Shown here: in pieces, positions 19,676 through 28,885 of the stretch | Layout: the number at the start of each line of letters is the position of its first letter | Numbering within the stretch: the first letter of the stretch is position 1 | Assembly: GCF_009665255.1 (NCBI RefSeq) | Contig: NZ_CP035686.1 | Location: 1,674,001 to 1,738,000 of the forward strand | DNA length: 64,000 bases | Direction of reading: 5' to 3' | Source of the DNA: Vibrio metoecus | GTDB lineage: Bacteria; Pseudomonadota; Gammaproteobacteria; Enterobacterales; Vibrionaceae | Translations under genes and position numbers: made by a program | Notes under the pieces: generated by a model | Databases searched by the model: none | What the model was told of the DNA's origin: nothing | What the model saw: the letters and a program-made list of their open reading frames with translations, nothing else

Positions 19676-20435
19676 GATCCTCAGTTTTCGCAGTCACTGC
19701 CGTCGGTTCGGATTTGCGCATAAAGTCGATAATCGCCATCGCTGTCGCAGCAGAGGCAATCGCCAAAATCGGCAGTTGTAGCCATGCAGCGGCGACAAAA
19801 CCCAAAATGAAATACGGGATGTAAGCGTTTTTCATCATGATCTTCATCAGTACCGCGAAACCAATCGCAGGCATGATGCCACCCGCAACGCCTAAGCCAT
19901 CAATCAGCTCTTTCGGCAAAGTGGAAACCATGGTTCCCGCATGTTCAGCGCCAAGGTAAATCGGTAAGAAAGCACAGAGGAAATAGAACGTGCCGAGCAC
20001 CGCCAGCGCAAAATAGTTGACGCGTTCAATACCATCGGTATCGGCGTTTTGAGCGTACTCATCGCACTTCGACATCACCGCAGACATGGCAGAGAACAGC
20101 AAGGTAATGCCCATTTGAACCGCAACCGCAAATGGCACGGCAACCCCAACTGCCACATTGGGCTCAACCCCCGTGGTGATCGCGAATGTCGTACCGACGA
20201 TAGTGCCGATGATAACGTTAGGTGGCTGTGCGCCCGCCAACGGGGCTAAGCCCATCCAGATCAGTTCTAAGGTACCGCCGACCAAAATACCGGTTTGCAG
20301 ATCGCCTAAGATCAGACCCACGATTGGCCCGAGTACGACAGGCCGGTGGAAGTGTGTAAGGCCATTGAACAGGTCAAGACCAGCCAGAAAGGCCAGTATG
20401 CCCAACATCAACGCCTGAAAGAGTCCTATTTCCAT
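19659..20435 (-). CDS. agaW: PTS EIIC component, mannose family
   Basis: This is the polytopic membrane permease subunit for the amino sugar. The 258-aa chain begins MEIGLFQALMLGILAFLAGLD and has the family stretch VVLGPIVGLILGDLQTGILVG followed by several hydrophobic helices. A longer frame exists upstream, but the ATG at 20435 has AAAAGGA ten bases upstream and begins at the conserved N-terminus. It ends overlapping the EIID gene. Sugar specificity (GalNAc rather than mannose) is inferred from the operon. Confidence 0.86.
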   Translation of the reverse strand: MEIGLFQALMLGILAFLAGLDLFNGLTHFHRPVVLGPIVGLILGDLQTGILVGGTLELIWMGLAPLAGAQPPNVIIGTIVGTTFAITTGVEPNVAVGVAVPFAVAVQMGITLLFSAMSAVMSKCDEYAQNADTDGIERVNYFALAVLGTFYFLCAFLPIYLGAEHAGTMVSTLPKELIDGLGVAGGIMPAIGFAVLMKIMMKNAYIPYFILGFVAAAWLQLPILAIASAATAMAIIDFMRKSEPTAVTAKTEDLEDGI

Positions 20436-20451
20436 GATAGATGTCCTTTTA

Positions 20452-20925
20452 TCAGAGTAGAGTGAAGAGATCGGTTGCACTTTCTGTTGGAACGCCTTGA
20501 ATCGTGCAGCGAACCCCGAGTGCTTTAAGTTGTTGAAAATCCGCCACGTCTTCGGCATCAACCGAAACCGTTTTAGAAATCTGCTTTTTGCCGTCGGCGT
20601 AATGCATGTTGCCAACGTTAATGGCTTGAATGGGTACGCCCCCTTCAACTAGACGGCGAAAATCGCGCGGAGTGCGGCACACCAAAAGGATGCGCTGACG
20701 ATCCGAGGCTTTGTGAATGGTTTCGATGGTCTTTTGTACCGTCCAAAAACGGATGGCGATCCCATCGGCCAGTACCATTTCCATCAGGTTTTGCTGAATC
20801 GTGTCTTCCGCCACTTCATCATTGGCGACCACCACGATATTGGCATCGGCAAAACCCACCCACTGCACACCCACTTGGCCATGCACTAAACGTTCATCAA
20901 TTCGACTGAGTACAATATTCGGCAT
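20452..20925 (-). CDS. agaV: PTS EIIB component, mannose/sorbose family
   Basis: It transfers phosphate from EIIA to the incoming sugar. The protein begins PNIVLSRIDERLVHGQVGVQW, where the His of LVHGQV is the phosphorylated residue. RILLVCRTPRDFRRLVEGG and INVGNMHYADGKKQ are typical for the family. The ATG at 20925 is preferred; two further codons precede it in frame. It sits between agaS and the EIIC gene. Confidence 0.87.
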   Translation of the reverse strand: MPNIVLSRIDERLVHGQVGVQWVGFADANIVVVANDEVAEDTIQQNLMEMVLADGIAIRFWTVQKTIETIHKASDRQRILLVCRTPRDFRRLVEGGVPIQAINVGNMHYADGKKQISKTVSVDAEDVADFQQLKALGVRCTIQGVPTESATDLFTLL

Positions 20926-20935
20926 GATCATTTCC

Positions 20936-22099
20936 TTATTGATTCAAAACAGGTTGCTGTGGGTAGGGATAAATCGTGACGCCTTGTACGACACGGTTAA
21001 CTTCGCCGGTTGGGCATGGGTTATCAGGCCCCAAACCAAGCTGGAGCGATTTTTCAAACGCCAACATTTGGCAAAACAGGATGTAAGGGAAACAGAGCCA
21101 ACGATCGCCAAGACCTAAATGTCCGAGCTCAAATACGTCGTCTTCGTTGAGTGGGGTTTCGGTCAAGGCGATGTGACGCAGCGCTTGGTTATCACGGCGA
21201 ATTTCGCGCAATAGATCCAGATCGTATTGACGGGTGTAGTCATCACTCGACAGCAGTTGAATAACCAGCGCCTTGTGATTGATGGCAAATTTAGGCCCGT
21301 GACGAAAACCGAGTGAGGAATCAAAAGCCGTCATCACTTTGCCGGCACTCAGTTCTAACGATTTGAGTGAAGCCTCGCGTGCCAATCCAGCAAAGCCACC
21401 ACTGCCAAGCACAATCAGGCGTTCATAAGGCAGCGCCGCCAACTGTTTAATCGCTTCAGGCCACTGCACGAGTTTGCTTTCGCACAATTCTGCCGTGGCT
21501 TGAATCGCGTTTTGAGAAGATTTTCCCAACAGCATCAGTGTCGCCATCAACATGCAGCTAAAGCTGGAGGTCATGGCAAAACTTTTGTCATTTGATCCTT
21601 CTGGCATCAGCACACATAAGGCACGCTTGGCTTGCTGTGCGTAACGCGATAACGCCCCTTCGCCATTGCAGGTTAAAAACAGGTGATAGCACTCTTTGAC
21701 CCGTTGATCCGCCAAGGCCACCGAGGCCACACTCTCTGGGCTATTGCCGGAGCGTGCGTAGGAAATCAGCAAGGTCGGACGATCCGCATCCAGATACAGT
21801 TCAGGGTTAGAAACCAAATCCGTCGTCGGGATTGATTCCATTTGAAAATTCAATTCAGGTTGCAAAAACGGCACGGCCGCATCGCCGACAAAGGCAGAAG
21901 TGCCAGCACCGGTCAAAATAATGCGCAAATCATCACGCTTTAATAGCGGAGCCAGAAAAGCTTCAATGCTTGGCGCTTGTTGCTGCAAATTCTCGGCTAA
22001 AGCGCGCCACAATACGGGCTGATGAGAAATCTCTTTTGCCGTATGGGTCGCGTTATGCTCAGCAAGCCAAGTGGATGAATAACCTAAAAAAGTTGTCAT
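20936..22099 (-). CDS. agaS: SIS-domain amino-sugar isomerase/deaminase
   Basis: AgaS converts galactosamine-6-phosphate to tagatose-6-phosphate with release of ammonia. The 387-aa protein has two SIS domains (about 30-190 and 205-365): IILTGAGTSAFVGDA, LLISYARSGNSPESV, and in the second half LIVLGSGGFAGLARE and GFRHGPKFAINHKALV. The start ATG overlaps the stop of the upstream kbaZ gene as TAATG. The function is taken from AgaS of the aga/gam pathway. Confidence 0.88.
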   Translation of the reverse strand: MTTFLGYSSTWLAEHNATHTAKEISHQPVLWRALAENLQQQAPSIEAFLAPLLKRDDLRIILTGAGTSAFVGDAAVPFLQPELNFQMESIPTTDLVSNPELYLDADRPTLLISYARSGNSPESVASVALADQRVKECYHLFLTCNGEGALSRYAQQAKRALCVLMPEGSNDKSFAMTSSFSCMLMATLMLLGKSSQNAIQATAELCESKLVQWPEAIKQLAALPYERLIVLGSGGFAGLAREASLKSLELSAGKVMTAFDSSLGFRHGPKFAINHKALVIQLLSSDDYTRQYDLDLLREIRRDNQALRHIALTETPLNEDDVFELGHLGLGDRWLCFPYILFCQMLAFEKSLQLGLGPDNPCPTGEVNRVVQGVTIYPYPQQPVLNQ

Positions 22100-23406
22100 T
22101 AAATCGTCTCCTTACAAACAGCTGCATTGCGGTAACAGGCATCGGAATAGAGCTGAGTGACTTCCATAATTTTGTGAACGATGATCTCAGCGGGATGATT
22201 AGCGATGTGCTGCTGCGCAATCGCCCGAGCCTGATTCGGCAGGTATTGGCTTAACAAAGTGGTCGGTAATGGTTTTTCAATCAGATGCTCAAACAGTGCT
22301 TGCTGCGCCGTTTGCACTTCAGGGTGTGTCCAGTAGTAACGAATACGGTCACTCAGACTGTAGTTACAATCCAGAAATTGCTGGTGCCCTTTGCTTTGAT
22401 AGTGGGAGCGCCAATAATTCGGCTGCTCATGCATCACTTGCTCAATGGTGTCACGCAGGTGGGAGGCTTGATGTACGCCAATCCACTCTTTTTCAGCGGC
22501 ATCTAAGGCAAACAGCGCTTCACGTACCGCGAAAGTCAGCGCGGGACCGACTTTCAAAATCGCGAAGTGATCGCGAATAAGCTCATGGTATGCCTGCGGG
22601 TTTTGATAATCGGTCGAGTGCGCTTCGAACACCAAATGCGGTTGGCTTTCAATCATCTTGCTCAGCGCTTGGGCTTGAGTACTTTGGTAGTGATGCACTT
22701 GGTGATGATCAAACTCCACGCCCGGCTGTACCACTAAACCAATCACCCGAGGCCACACATAACCTAACCCCAAATCACTAAAGGCTTGGTGATGCGCACC
22801 TAAGGTTGCGAGCGCTTGCTCTGGCTGAGTGACTTGCAGCTCATGGTCTTGCAAAGATTCCAAAGCCCCACCCGGCGTCGGCACTTCAGTACCAATCACA
22901 TACACAGGTGCTTCACCGCCACGGTTTTTCCATGCTTGTTCAGCCACCATGCACAGCTGCGCGGCACGCTCGGCCATCATCGCTTCGCTCAACGGCAGCT
23001 CATCGCCTTCACAAGCCATAGAACAGTCGAGATGAATTTTGCTAAACCCTGCACTCACGTAGTCATGAATCAGTTGTGCAGAATATTCCATTGCCTGTCT
23101 CGCAGGCAGATGCTGCCAGCAGTTGGGACCAAGATGATCACCGCCCAAAATCATCCGTTCTCGCGGAAAATCCAAACGCGCTGCTAAGGTGAAGACATAA
23201 TCCGCAAACGCTTGGGGCGTCATCCCTGTATAACCGCCAAACTGATTCACTTGGTTGGAGGTTGCTTCAATCAACACCAACTGACCATCGCGAGCCGCTT
23301 GTTTGATCGCCGCTTCCAACACCAGTGGATGCGCTGAGCATACCGAGTAGATGCCCTTAGCTTGGCCTTGTTTATGTTGCTGAATTAAAGAGAGTAGCGT
23401 TTTCAT
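22099..23406 (-). CDS. kbaZ: Tagatose-bisphosphate aldolase non-catalytic subunit
   Basis: The 435-aa protein belongs to the GatZ/KbaZ/AgaZ family, which stabilises and activates the KbaY-type aldolase. Recognisable parts are GIYSVCSAHPLVLEAAI, LIEATSNQVNQFGGYTGM, MILGGDHLGPNCWQHLPA, KIHLDCSMAC and VYVIGTEVPTPGGA. It is the first enzyme gene after the repressor gene and is followed by agaS with a 1-nt overlap. Its presence distinguishes a tagatose aldolase from a fructose aldolase pathway. Confidence 0.9.
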   Translation of the reverse strand: MKTLLSLIQQHKQGQAKGIYSVCSAHPLVLEAAIKQAARDGQLVLIEATSNQVNQFGGYTGMTPQAFADYVFTLAARLDFPRERMILGGDHLGPNCWQHLPARQAMEYSAQLIHDYVSAGFSKIHLDCSMACEGDELPLSEAMMAERAAQLCMVAEQAWKNRGGEAPVYVIGTEVPTPGGALESLQDHELQVTQPEQALATLGAHHQAFSDLGLGYVWPRVIGLVVQPGVEFDHHQVHHYQSTQAQALSKMIESQPHLVFEAHSTDYQNPQAYHELIRDHFAILKVGPALTFAVREALFALDAAEKEWIGVHQASHLRDTIEQVMHEQPNYWRSHYQSKGHQQFLDCNYSLSDRIRYYWTHPEVQTAQQALFEHLIEKPLPTTLLSQYLPNQARAIAQQHIANHPAEIIVHKIMEVTQLYSDACYRNAAVCKETI

Positions 23407-23414
23407 GAGCGGTC

Positions 23415-24206
23415 CTAGTTCAACTTACGGTGTGGGGAAGTTTGGTCAGCGAGGATGACGTGCACCCCCATATCAAGCAGTGCCTGATGAGTCGCTGGCG
23501 GAATATGGCTGTCGGTCACCAGCACATCGATCTGGCTTGCCGCACGGATCATGCAAAAGCTTTTGCGACCAAACTTGCTAGAATCGGTCACGGCAATTAC
23601 CTGTCGCGCCACATCGCACATCGCTCGATTTACTTGGGCTTCGTGGTTATCTGGTGTGGTGATGCCCGCTTGCAGGTCAAACCCATCCACGCCTAAAAAC
23701 AACTTATCAAACAGGTAGGAGCGAATTTGCTGCTCACCGTGATGCCCCGTCAGCGAGCAAGAAGCACGGCGTAAACTGCCGCCAATCACATGCAGTTCCA
23801 CATTGTCGTTGTGGCTAAGTTGGTATGCGGTGTTGAGCGCGTTAGTCATCACCACCAATTTTTTCTGGGTCAGATGCTGCGGCATCAAAGCAATAGTGGA
23901 ACCCGAGTCGAGAATAATCGCTTCACCATCACCAATCAGTTGCACTGCCGCGAAAGCAATCATCTGTTTGATGTCGCGATTTAACTGATCTTTTCGGTAT
24001 AACGGCTGGTCAAATGCGAAATTAGGGTTCAGGTTCGCGCCTCCGTAACAACGAAAAACGCAGCCTTCTTTTTCCAAAAGATTAAGGTCATGACGGATGG
24101 TGACCGCAGAAACATTGAAGGTCAGAGCGAATTCATCCACTTTCCCCGTACCGTGTTGCACGATATGGGACATGATTCGTTGTCGACGTTCTGCGCTGGT
24201 CATCAT
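23415..24206 (-). CDS. agaR: DeoR-family repressor of amino-sugar catabolism (AgaR-like, copy 1)
   Basis: The 263-aa protein has an N-terminal winged helix-turn-helix (RRQRIMSHIVQHGTGKVDEFALTFNVSAVTIRHDLNLLEKEG) and a DeoR sugar-phosphate sensor domain (FRCYGGANLNPNF, ILDSGSTIALMPQHL, LFLGVDGFD, VTDSSKFGRKSF). It is the first gene of the aga operon, 8 nt before kbaZ. Its promoter region contains repeated CTTTC/GAAAG elements and a perfect palindrome, so it should repress its own operon. An adjacent paralogue lies just upstream. Confidence 0.88.
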   Translation of the reverse strand: MMTSAERRQRIMSHIVQHGTGKVDEFALTFNVSAVTIRHDLNLLEKEGCVFRCYGGANLNPNFAFDQPLYRKDQLNRDIKQMIAFAAVQLIGDGEAIILDSGSTIALMPQHLTQKKLVVMTNALNTAYQLSHNDNVELHVIGGSLRRASCSLTGHHGEQQIRSYLFDKLFLGVDGFDLQAGITTPDNHEAQVNRAMCDVARQVIAVTDSSKFGRKSFCMIRAASQIDVLVTDSHIPPATHQALLDMGVHVILADQTSPHRKLN

Positions 24207-24342
24207 TCCTCTCCCCTTTCGCTACCTTTCGGTTAGCCTGCTAAAGCTTTCGCTTCCTTGTGTTTTTATTTAATCAGGGGCAGATTGAGAAAAATGAAAG
24301 CCAGATCACAGCCAAAAACCTTTCGATTTGGATGCAAAAACC

Positions 24343-24366
24343 CTTTCACTTTGCAGAAAGTGAAAG
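24343..24366. promoter_or_regulatory. Palindromic operator upstream of the aga operon
   Basis: A perfect inverted repeat, CTTTCACTTT and AAAGTGAAAG separated by GCAG, lies in the 374-bp gap between the two DeoR-type genes. Further CTTTCG or GAAAG units occur at about 24215-24250, 24319, 24372 and 24412-24445. AgaR boxes in E. coli are built around TTTC elements, so this is very likely the AgaR operator. Positions 24207-24579 hold no other gene. Confidence 0.75.
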
Positions 24367-24579
24367 CAATAACTTTCAATGATTGAATGAGAAAAGCGGC
24401 TTAATCGATGGAAATTAAAGGAAAGCAGGGAAACGAAAGTGAAAGGCAAAGCACTGATCAAAAAAGCAGCGAAATTTCAGATTGCGACCTGCGTGAGATC
24501 ACACTTTAGGAAAGAGGGCTAAAAAACATCCTCGCCAACCGAGACAAAATGCAGAGCTGATTACGTCATCAGAACGTCT

Positions 24580-25350
24580 TTAATAGGCATCGACGATGCG
24601 GACATCTACCCCCATCGCGGTCAATTCACGTCGATAATCTTCAGGCATCCCACTATCGGTGATCAACATGTCGAGCTGCTCTGGGCGTGCAATCAAACAG
24701 AAACTTTGTCGATTAAATTTTGAAGAGTCGGTCACCGCAATCACCATTTGTGCCGCATCAACCATTCTACGGTTAATACTCGCCTCACCCGCATGGGGTG
24801 TCGTCACGCCCGCCAGCTTATCGAAACCATCAACACCCAGAAACAGTTTATTAAAACGAAACTGCCCGAGCAGCGCCTCACCTGATTCACCGTGTAACGA
24901 ATACGAGTTTTTGCGCATTAGCCCCCCAGTCACAATCACCTCAATGTTGTCGTGATTCGCCAAGTGATAGGCAATGTTGATGGCGTTGGTCATCACTTTG
25001 AGCTGTTTTTTATCGGTGAGATGAAAGGCGATCTGCTCCGTGGTTGAGCCTGAATCAAGGATCAGCGTGTCACCATCTTCCACTAAAGAGGCTGCGTACG
25101 CCCCCAACTGGCTTTTGATGTCCTGATTGAGCTGCTTTTTATCTTGCAACGGTTGGTCAAACGCAAATTGTGCGTTGATCAGCGCACCACCGTAGCAACG
25201 GGTGACACAGCCTTTTTTTTCAAGAATATTCAGATCATGGCGGATCGTAACTTCCGACACCTGAAACTGCTCAGCAAAATAATTCACCGAACCACTTTGG
25301 TGGTGCTGAATGTATTTCAGAATTGCATCTCTACGCTGGGTCGAGGTCAT
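24580..25350 (-). CDS. DeoR-family repressor (AgaR-like, copy 2)
   Basis: This 256-aa protein is a clear paralogue of the neighbouring AgaR-like repressor across its whole length: winged helix VSEVTIRHDLNILEKKGC, CYGGALINAQFAFDQPL, LILDSGSTTEQIAFHL, KLFLGVDGFDKLAGVTTP and VTDSSKFNRQSF. It lies 374 bp upstream, on the same strand, facing the shared operator region. A second sensor could respond to a different phosphorylated intermediate. Gene duplication followed by divergence is the simplest origin. Confidence 0.85.
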   Translation of the reverse strand: MTSTQRRDAILKYIQHHQSGSVNYFAEQFQVSEVTIRHDLNILEKKGCVTRCYGGALINAQFAFDQPLQDKKQLNQDIKSQLGAYAASLVEDGDTLILDSGSTTEQIAFHLTDKKQLKVMTNAINIAYHLANHDNIEVIVTGGLMRKNSYSLHGESGEALLGQFRFNKLFLGVDGFDKLAGVTTPHAGEASINRRMVDAAQMVIAVTDSSKFNRQSFCLIARPEQLDMLITDSGMPEDYRRELTAMGVDVRIVDAY

Positions 25351-25457
25351 AGTATTGATTTTAGATAAGATTGAGGTGCAATAAGTTTACCAGTTGAATA
25401 AGAGTGGCACTACGTTCTGCGCCTCATTCAGCGAGGTTATGCCACACTTTCCCAACG

Positions 25458-26669
25458 TTATTCCTGAGTGCGATTCGGCAACCAAAATGAGATCAGCGTC
25501 GTCAGCACTAAAAATCCGAAAGAGAACCACAAACAAGCTGCCAGCCCCCAAAGCTGAAAGACCCAGCCGGATAATATCGTGCCGATTAAGCGCCCCATTG
25601 CATTCGCCATGTAGTAAAAACCGACATCGAGCGACACGCCATCGTCTTTGGCATAGCTGACAATCAGGTATGAATGCAGTGAAGAGTTCACCGCAAATAC
25701 CGCGCCAAACAGCATGAGTCCTCCGATGATCACTACTTCTGGGTGCCACTGTATCTGCACACCGTAAGCAATCAGCCCCGTGACCAAGGACAGTACCAAT
25801 GCCCAACCAATGGCGGCTCGCCCTGTAGGTGGATGCTCCGATTTGCTGCCCGTAATTTTCGGTGCAAAACCTTGAATTACGCCGTAGCCAATCACCCAAA
25901 GCGCCAGAAAGCCACCTACGGCACTGTGATCCCAACCAAACACGCTACCTAAATAGATAGGCAGTGCGATGACAAACCACACATCGCGCGCGCCAAACAG
26001 AAAGAGCCGTGCCGCCGAGAGAATGTTCACACTCGCCGATTTAGAGAAAATATCGGAAAACTTAGGCTTGTTCTTAGCCTTGCCTAGATCCGATTTCAAA
26101 CTCATTACGCTGCCAATGAAAACCAATACCAACACAGCCGCCATAGCAGCCACCGCGTACTGGAAACCGATCAAAGACAACAACGCGCCGCCCAAGAAGA
26201 ATCCAGCGCCTTTTAAGGCATTCTTTGAACCCGTCAGTATCGCAATCCACTTATACAACGCGCCTTGTGCATTTTCTGGCACTAAGGTTTTGATGGCGCT
26301 TTTAGCACTCATCTTATTGAGATCTTTCGCGATGCCCGATAGAGCTTGCGCGGCCATGACCCAAGGAATGGTCAACCAGCTTGCCGGCACTGCCAACATC
26401 AAAAGCGCGATGATTTGCAAGCCAAGCCCGATGTTCATGGTGCGATTCAGCCCAAGCCGAGCCCCAAGCCACCCGCCAATTAAGTTGGTCACCACACCAA
26501 AAAATTCATAGAACAGAAACAGCGAGGCAATCGCTAAGCTGGAATAGCCTAAATCATAGAAATAGAGCACTACCAACATACGCAGCGCCCCATCAGTCAG
26601 GGTAAAGTTCCAGTAGTTGAACGTCACGAGCATGTACTGACGAACATGGGCATTCAGTTGGGACAACAT
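25458..26669 (-). CDS. arsJ: Organoarsenical efflux MFS transporter ArsJ
   Basis: ArsJ exports 1-arseno-3-phosphoglycerate, the unstable product made when GAPDH uses arsenate. The protein is a 12-helix MFS carrier with the family N-terminus (VTFNYWNFTLTDGALRMLVV) and FYEFFGVVTNLIGGWLGARLGLNRTMN. The gene is in the arsR-gapdh-arsJ context that defines the pathway. The ATG at 26669 behind AGAG is preferred over a GTG six bases upstream. It is the last gene of the operon. Confidence 0.88.
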   Translation of the reverse strand: MLSQLNAHVRQYMLVTFNYWNFTLTDGALRMLVVLYFYDLGYSSLAIASLFLFYEFFGVVTNLIGGWLGARLGLNRTMNIGLGLQIIALLMLAVPASWLTIPWVMAAQALSGIAKDLNKMSAKSAIKTLVPENAQGALYKWIAILTGSKNALKGAGFFLGGALLSLIGFQYAVAAMAAVLVLVFIGSVMSLKSDLGKAKNKPKFSDIFSKSASVNILSAARLFLFGARDVWFVIALPIYLGSVFGWDHSAVGGFLALWVIGYGVIQGFAPKITGSKSEHPPTGRAAIGWALVLSLVTGLIAYGVQIQWHPEVVIIGGLMLFGAVFAVNSSLHSYLIVSYAKDDGVSLDVGFYYMANAMGRLIGTILSGWVFQLWGLAACLWFSFGFLVLTTLISFWLPNRTQE

Positions 26670-26714
26670 AAACACTCTCTTAAAAAGAGCGCGTGATGCG
26701 GCTCTTTGCTCTGG

Positions 26715-27212
26715 TTATGAATTCACGAGCTGTTGGACGTACTCTACTTGCACTTCTTTGGTAAAAGCGCCCGGTCTTAATGCTTGCACCTGAGTAATGA
26801 TGCTTTCCAGCGGCCAACCTTTTTCAAGCAGCAGATGCGCGGCCAGTAAGCCAGTACGACCAGAACCGCCCATACAATGCAAAGCAACTTTTTCACCGCG
26901 GCTGAGTGCCTGATGCAAAGCGGGTGAGCACTGTTGCCAATCTTGCGCAAAGGCGGCATCTGGCGCGCAATCATCTTCAATCGGCGCATGAAACCACTGT
27001 AATCCGGCTTTTTCGACTTCCGCAGGTAGCTCTCCGACACCATGCTGCTCCATTTCTTCATGGCTCAGCGCCGTCACTACAGCCGAAACCCCTTGCGCTT
27101 TCAGTTGGGCAATGCTTTCCGACAGTGGTGTGCCTTTGGTTCCCGGACAAGGTGTGAGCACTAAGCTCGCCTGACTGTCGGCTACCAGTAATTCCCAAGT
27201 AGGATGCGTCAT
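26715..27212 (-). CDS. Cysteine-based (dual-specificity-like) phosphatase in the ars operon
   Basis: The 165-aa protein has the protein-tyrosine-phosphatase P-loop HCMGGSGRTG (Cys-x5-Arg) near residue 113 and an upstream acid loop (FHAPIEDDCAP) that could supply the general acid. It lies between the GAPDH and ArsJ genes, 13 nt after gapdh, so it belongs to the arsenate-response unit. Similar folds act as arsenate reductases, but those use further Cys residues that I do not see in the standard arrangement here. The substrate is unknown. Confidence 0.82.
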   Translation of the reverse strand: MTHPTWELLVADSQASLVLTPCPGTKGTPLSESIAQLKAQGVSAVVTALSHEEMEQHGVGELPAEVEKAGLQWFHAPIEDDCAPDAAFAQDWQQCSPALHQALSRGEKVALHCMGGSGRTGLLAAHLLLEKGWPLESIITQVQALRPGAFTKEVQVEYVQQLVNS

Positions 27213-27225
27213 TTTTTACTACTCC

Positions 27226-28227
27226 TTATGCCAAGCCGACTTTACGAACCAATTCCGCGGTGCGCGTGGCGTAACCCATTTCGTTGTCATACCAAGCGTA
27301 GATTTTCACCATTCGCTTACCAACCACCATAGTGGAGAGCGCATCCACAATCGTTGAACGTTGATCGCCTTGGTAATCAATCGACACCAGTGGACGCTCT
27401 TCAAAACCCAAAATACCCTTAAGCTCGTTTTCTGAGGCTTGTTTTAACAGCTGATTGATCTCTTCCACCGTCGTATCACGCTCCACATCAAAAATGATGT
27501 CGGTTAACGAGGCATTCGCCAGCGGCACACGCACGGCGTGTCCATCAATCTTGCCTTTCAGATCCGGGAAAATTTCGATAATCGCTTTGGCAGAACCTGT
27601 CGTAGTGGGGATAAGGCTCATACCGCAAGCACGCGCACGGCGTAAATCTTTATGCGGTGCATCCAAAATGGTTTGCGTATTGGTTAGGTTATGGATGGTG
27701 GTAAAAGAGGCTTGCGCAATACCCAGTTTTTCGTGGATCACTTTCACCACAGGGGCAATACAGTTGGTGGTACAAGAAGCAGCAGTAACAATGCGATGTT
27801 GTTCAGGATTGAAGATATGGTCGTTCACCCCCACCACGATATTGGCGATCCCCTCTTCTTTGACAGGCGCTGAAACGACGACGCGTTTTACTCCTTGTGC
27901 CAAATACTGGTTCAAGAACTCGCCTTTACGGTGCTTACCCGTAGCCTCAATCACCACATCACAGCCCGACCAATCCACTGCATCAATCGCTTTTTCTTGT
28001 GTTGCGCGAATGCGTTTGCCGTTGATCAGGATCGCATCCGCTTCACTGCTCACGGCATGGTGCCAACGACCTTGTACCGAATCGAACTCCAAAAGGTGTG
28101 CCAATGTTGCAGCATCGCCCGCCACATCATTGATCTGTACAAATTCAATCTCAGGCCAATCAAACGAAGCTCTTAAAGCCAAACGCCCGATACGACCAAA
28201 TCCATTAATTCCGACTTTAATTGCCAT
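27226..28227 (-). CDS. Glyceraldehyde-3-phosphate dehydrogenase of the arsenate pathway
   Basis: The 333-aa enzyme has the NAD-binding start GINGFGRIGRLALRA, the catalytic Cys in AASCTTNC (near residue 150) and the C-terminal WYDNEMGYATR. GAPDH accepts arsenate in place of phosphate, forming 1-arseno-3-phosphoglycerate, which ArsJ then exports. The location right after arsR and before a phosphatase and arsJ indicates this specialised role rather than central glycolysis, though it probably keeps normal activity. Confidence 0.88.
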   Translation of the reverse strand: MAIKVGINGFGRIGRLALRASFDWPEIEFVQINDVAGDAATLAHLLEFDSVQGRWHHAVSSEADAILINGKRIRATQEKAIDAVDWSGCDVVIEATGKHRKGEFLNQYLAQGVKRVVVSAPVKEEGIANIVVGVNDHIFNPEQHRIVTAASCTTNCIAPVVKVIHEKLGIAQASFTTIHNLTNTQTILDAPHKDLRRARACGMSLIPTTTGSAKAIIEIFPDLKGKIDGHAVRVPLANASLTDIIFDVERDTTVEEINQLLKQASENELKGILGFEERPLVSIDYQGDQRSTIVDALSTMVVGKRMVKIYAWYDNEMGYATRTAELVRKVGLA

Positions 28228-28323
28228 CTTCCTTTTCCTTTAAACTTGCTTTTATTCCTTCCCAACTAAGTAGCGACCTTGGCTGCAACGCTAAGCCATT
28301 GGGGGATAACTCAACTTGGTTCT

Positions 28324-28665
28324 CTACACACAGCACTGAGGACGAGAGGTCATCTCGGCGAGGCGCTGAATATCTTGCTGGTATTCTTGTTTAAGACAGT
28401 TGGATTCCACCAACCCTTGGATCTGCTTGCGCATCCATCCCGGCAGTTGATCGGAAATACGATAAAACACCCACTGCCCCTGACGGATATCGACCACCAC
28501 GCCGCTGGCACGCAGCAACGCCAAATGGCGAGAAATTTTCGGCTGACTTTCATTCAAGGCTTCGGTGAGTTCAGCCACACAAACCTTCTCTTCCCGAGCA
28601 ATCATCAGTAAGCAGCGCACTCGCGTTTCATCGGCGAGTAATTTGAAAAACTGGTGAGGTAACAT
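28324..28665 (-). CDS. arsR: ArsR/SmtB-family metalloregulator
   Basis: The 113-aa winged-helix repressor begins MLPHQFFKLLADETRVRCLLM and contains the recognition helix region EALNESQPKISRHLALLRASGVV. Cys residues in TRVRC, EKVCVAEL and the terminal PQCCV could bind As(III), though the canonical ELCVCDL motif is altered. I take the ATG at 28665, the family start, not the 31-codon extension from 28758. It heads the arsR-gapdh-phosphatase-arsJ unit and should repress it. Confidence 0.87.
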   Translation of the reverse strand: MLPHQFFKLLADETRVRCLLMIAREEKVCVAELTEALNESQPKISRHLALLRASGVVVDIRQGQWVFYRISDQLPGWMRKQIQGLVESNCLKQEYQQDIQRLAEMTSRPQCCV

Positions 28666-28685
28666 AATCAACTCCAATATATATG

Positions 28686-28699
28686 GATATGTGAATATC
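28686..28699. promoter_or_regulatory. Putative ArsR operator
   Basis: The inverted repeat GATAT-GTGA-ATATC lies 21 bp upstream of the arsR start in an AT-rich promoter-like stretch. Palindromes of this size near the promoter are usual for ArsR-family regulators; no binding data are implied. Confidence 0.45.
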
Positions 28700-28885
28700 T
28701 TATTGAATAAAAAATCGATGTCAATCAGTGTTTGATGGTGTATTGGATAAAAAATCATTAAGGCTAGAAAAATGAGTAGAACCGAGGGGGGGGAAATAGC
28801 GATAGCTGAAGTTAGGCCAACTTATCCCTTGAACAAGGAAGCTCACAGAATTATTGGGAAGGAATGGGATTTTTAGATCGTCAGA

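Noticed and set aside
25387..25935. 182-codon frame overlapping arsJ on the same strand
   Set aside because: Composition is low in hydrophobic pattern expected of a protein and it lies inside arsJ, whose frame is clearly conserved.
28779..28795. Short poly-G tract as a phase-variable switch
   Set aside because: The tract of eight G lies in the non-coding flank between arsR and the transposon end, not in a gene.
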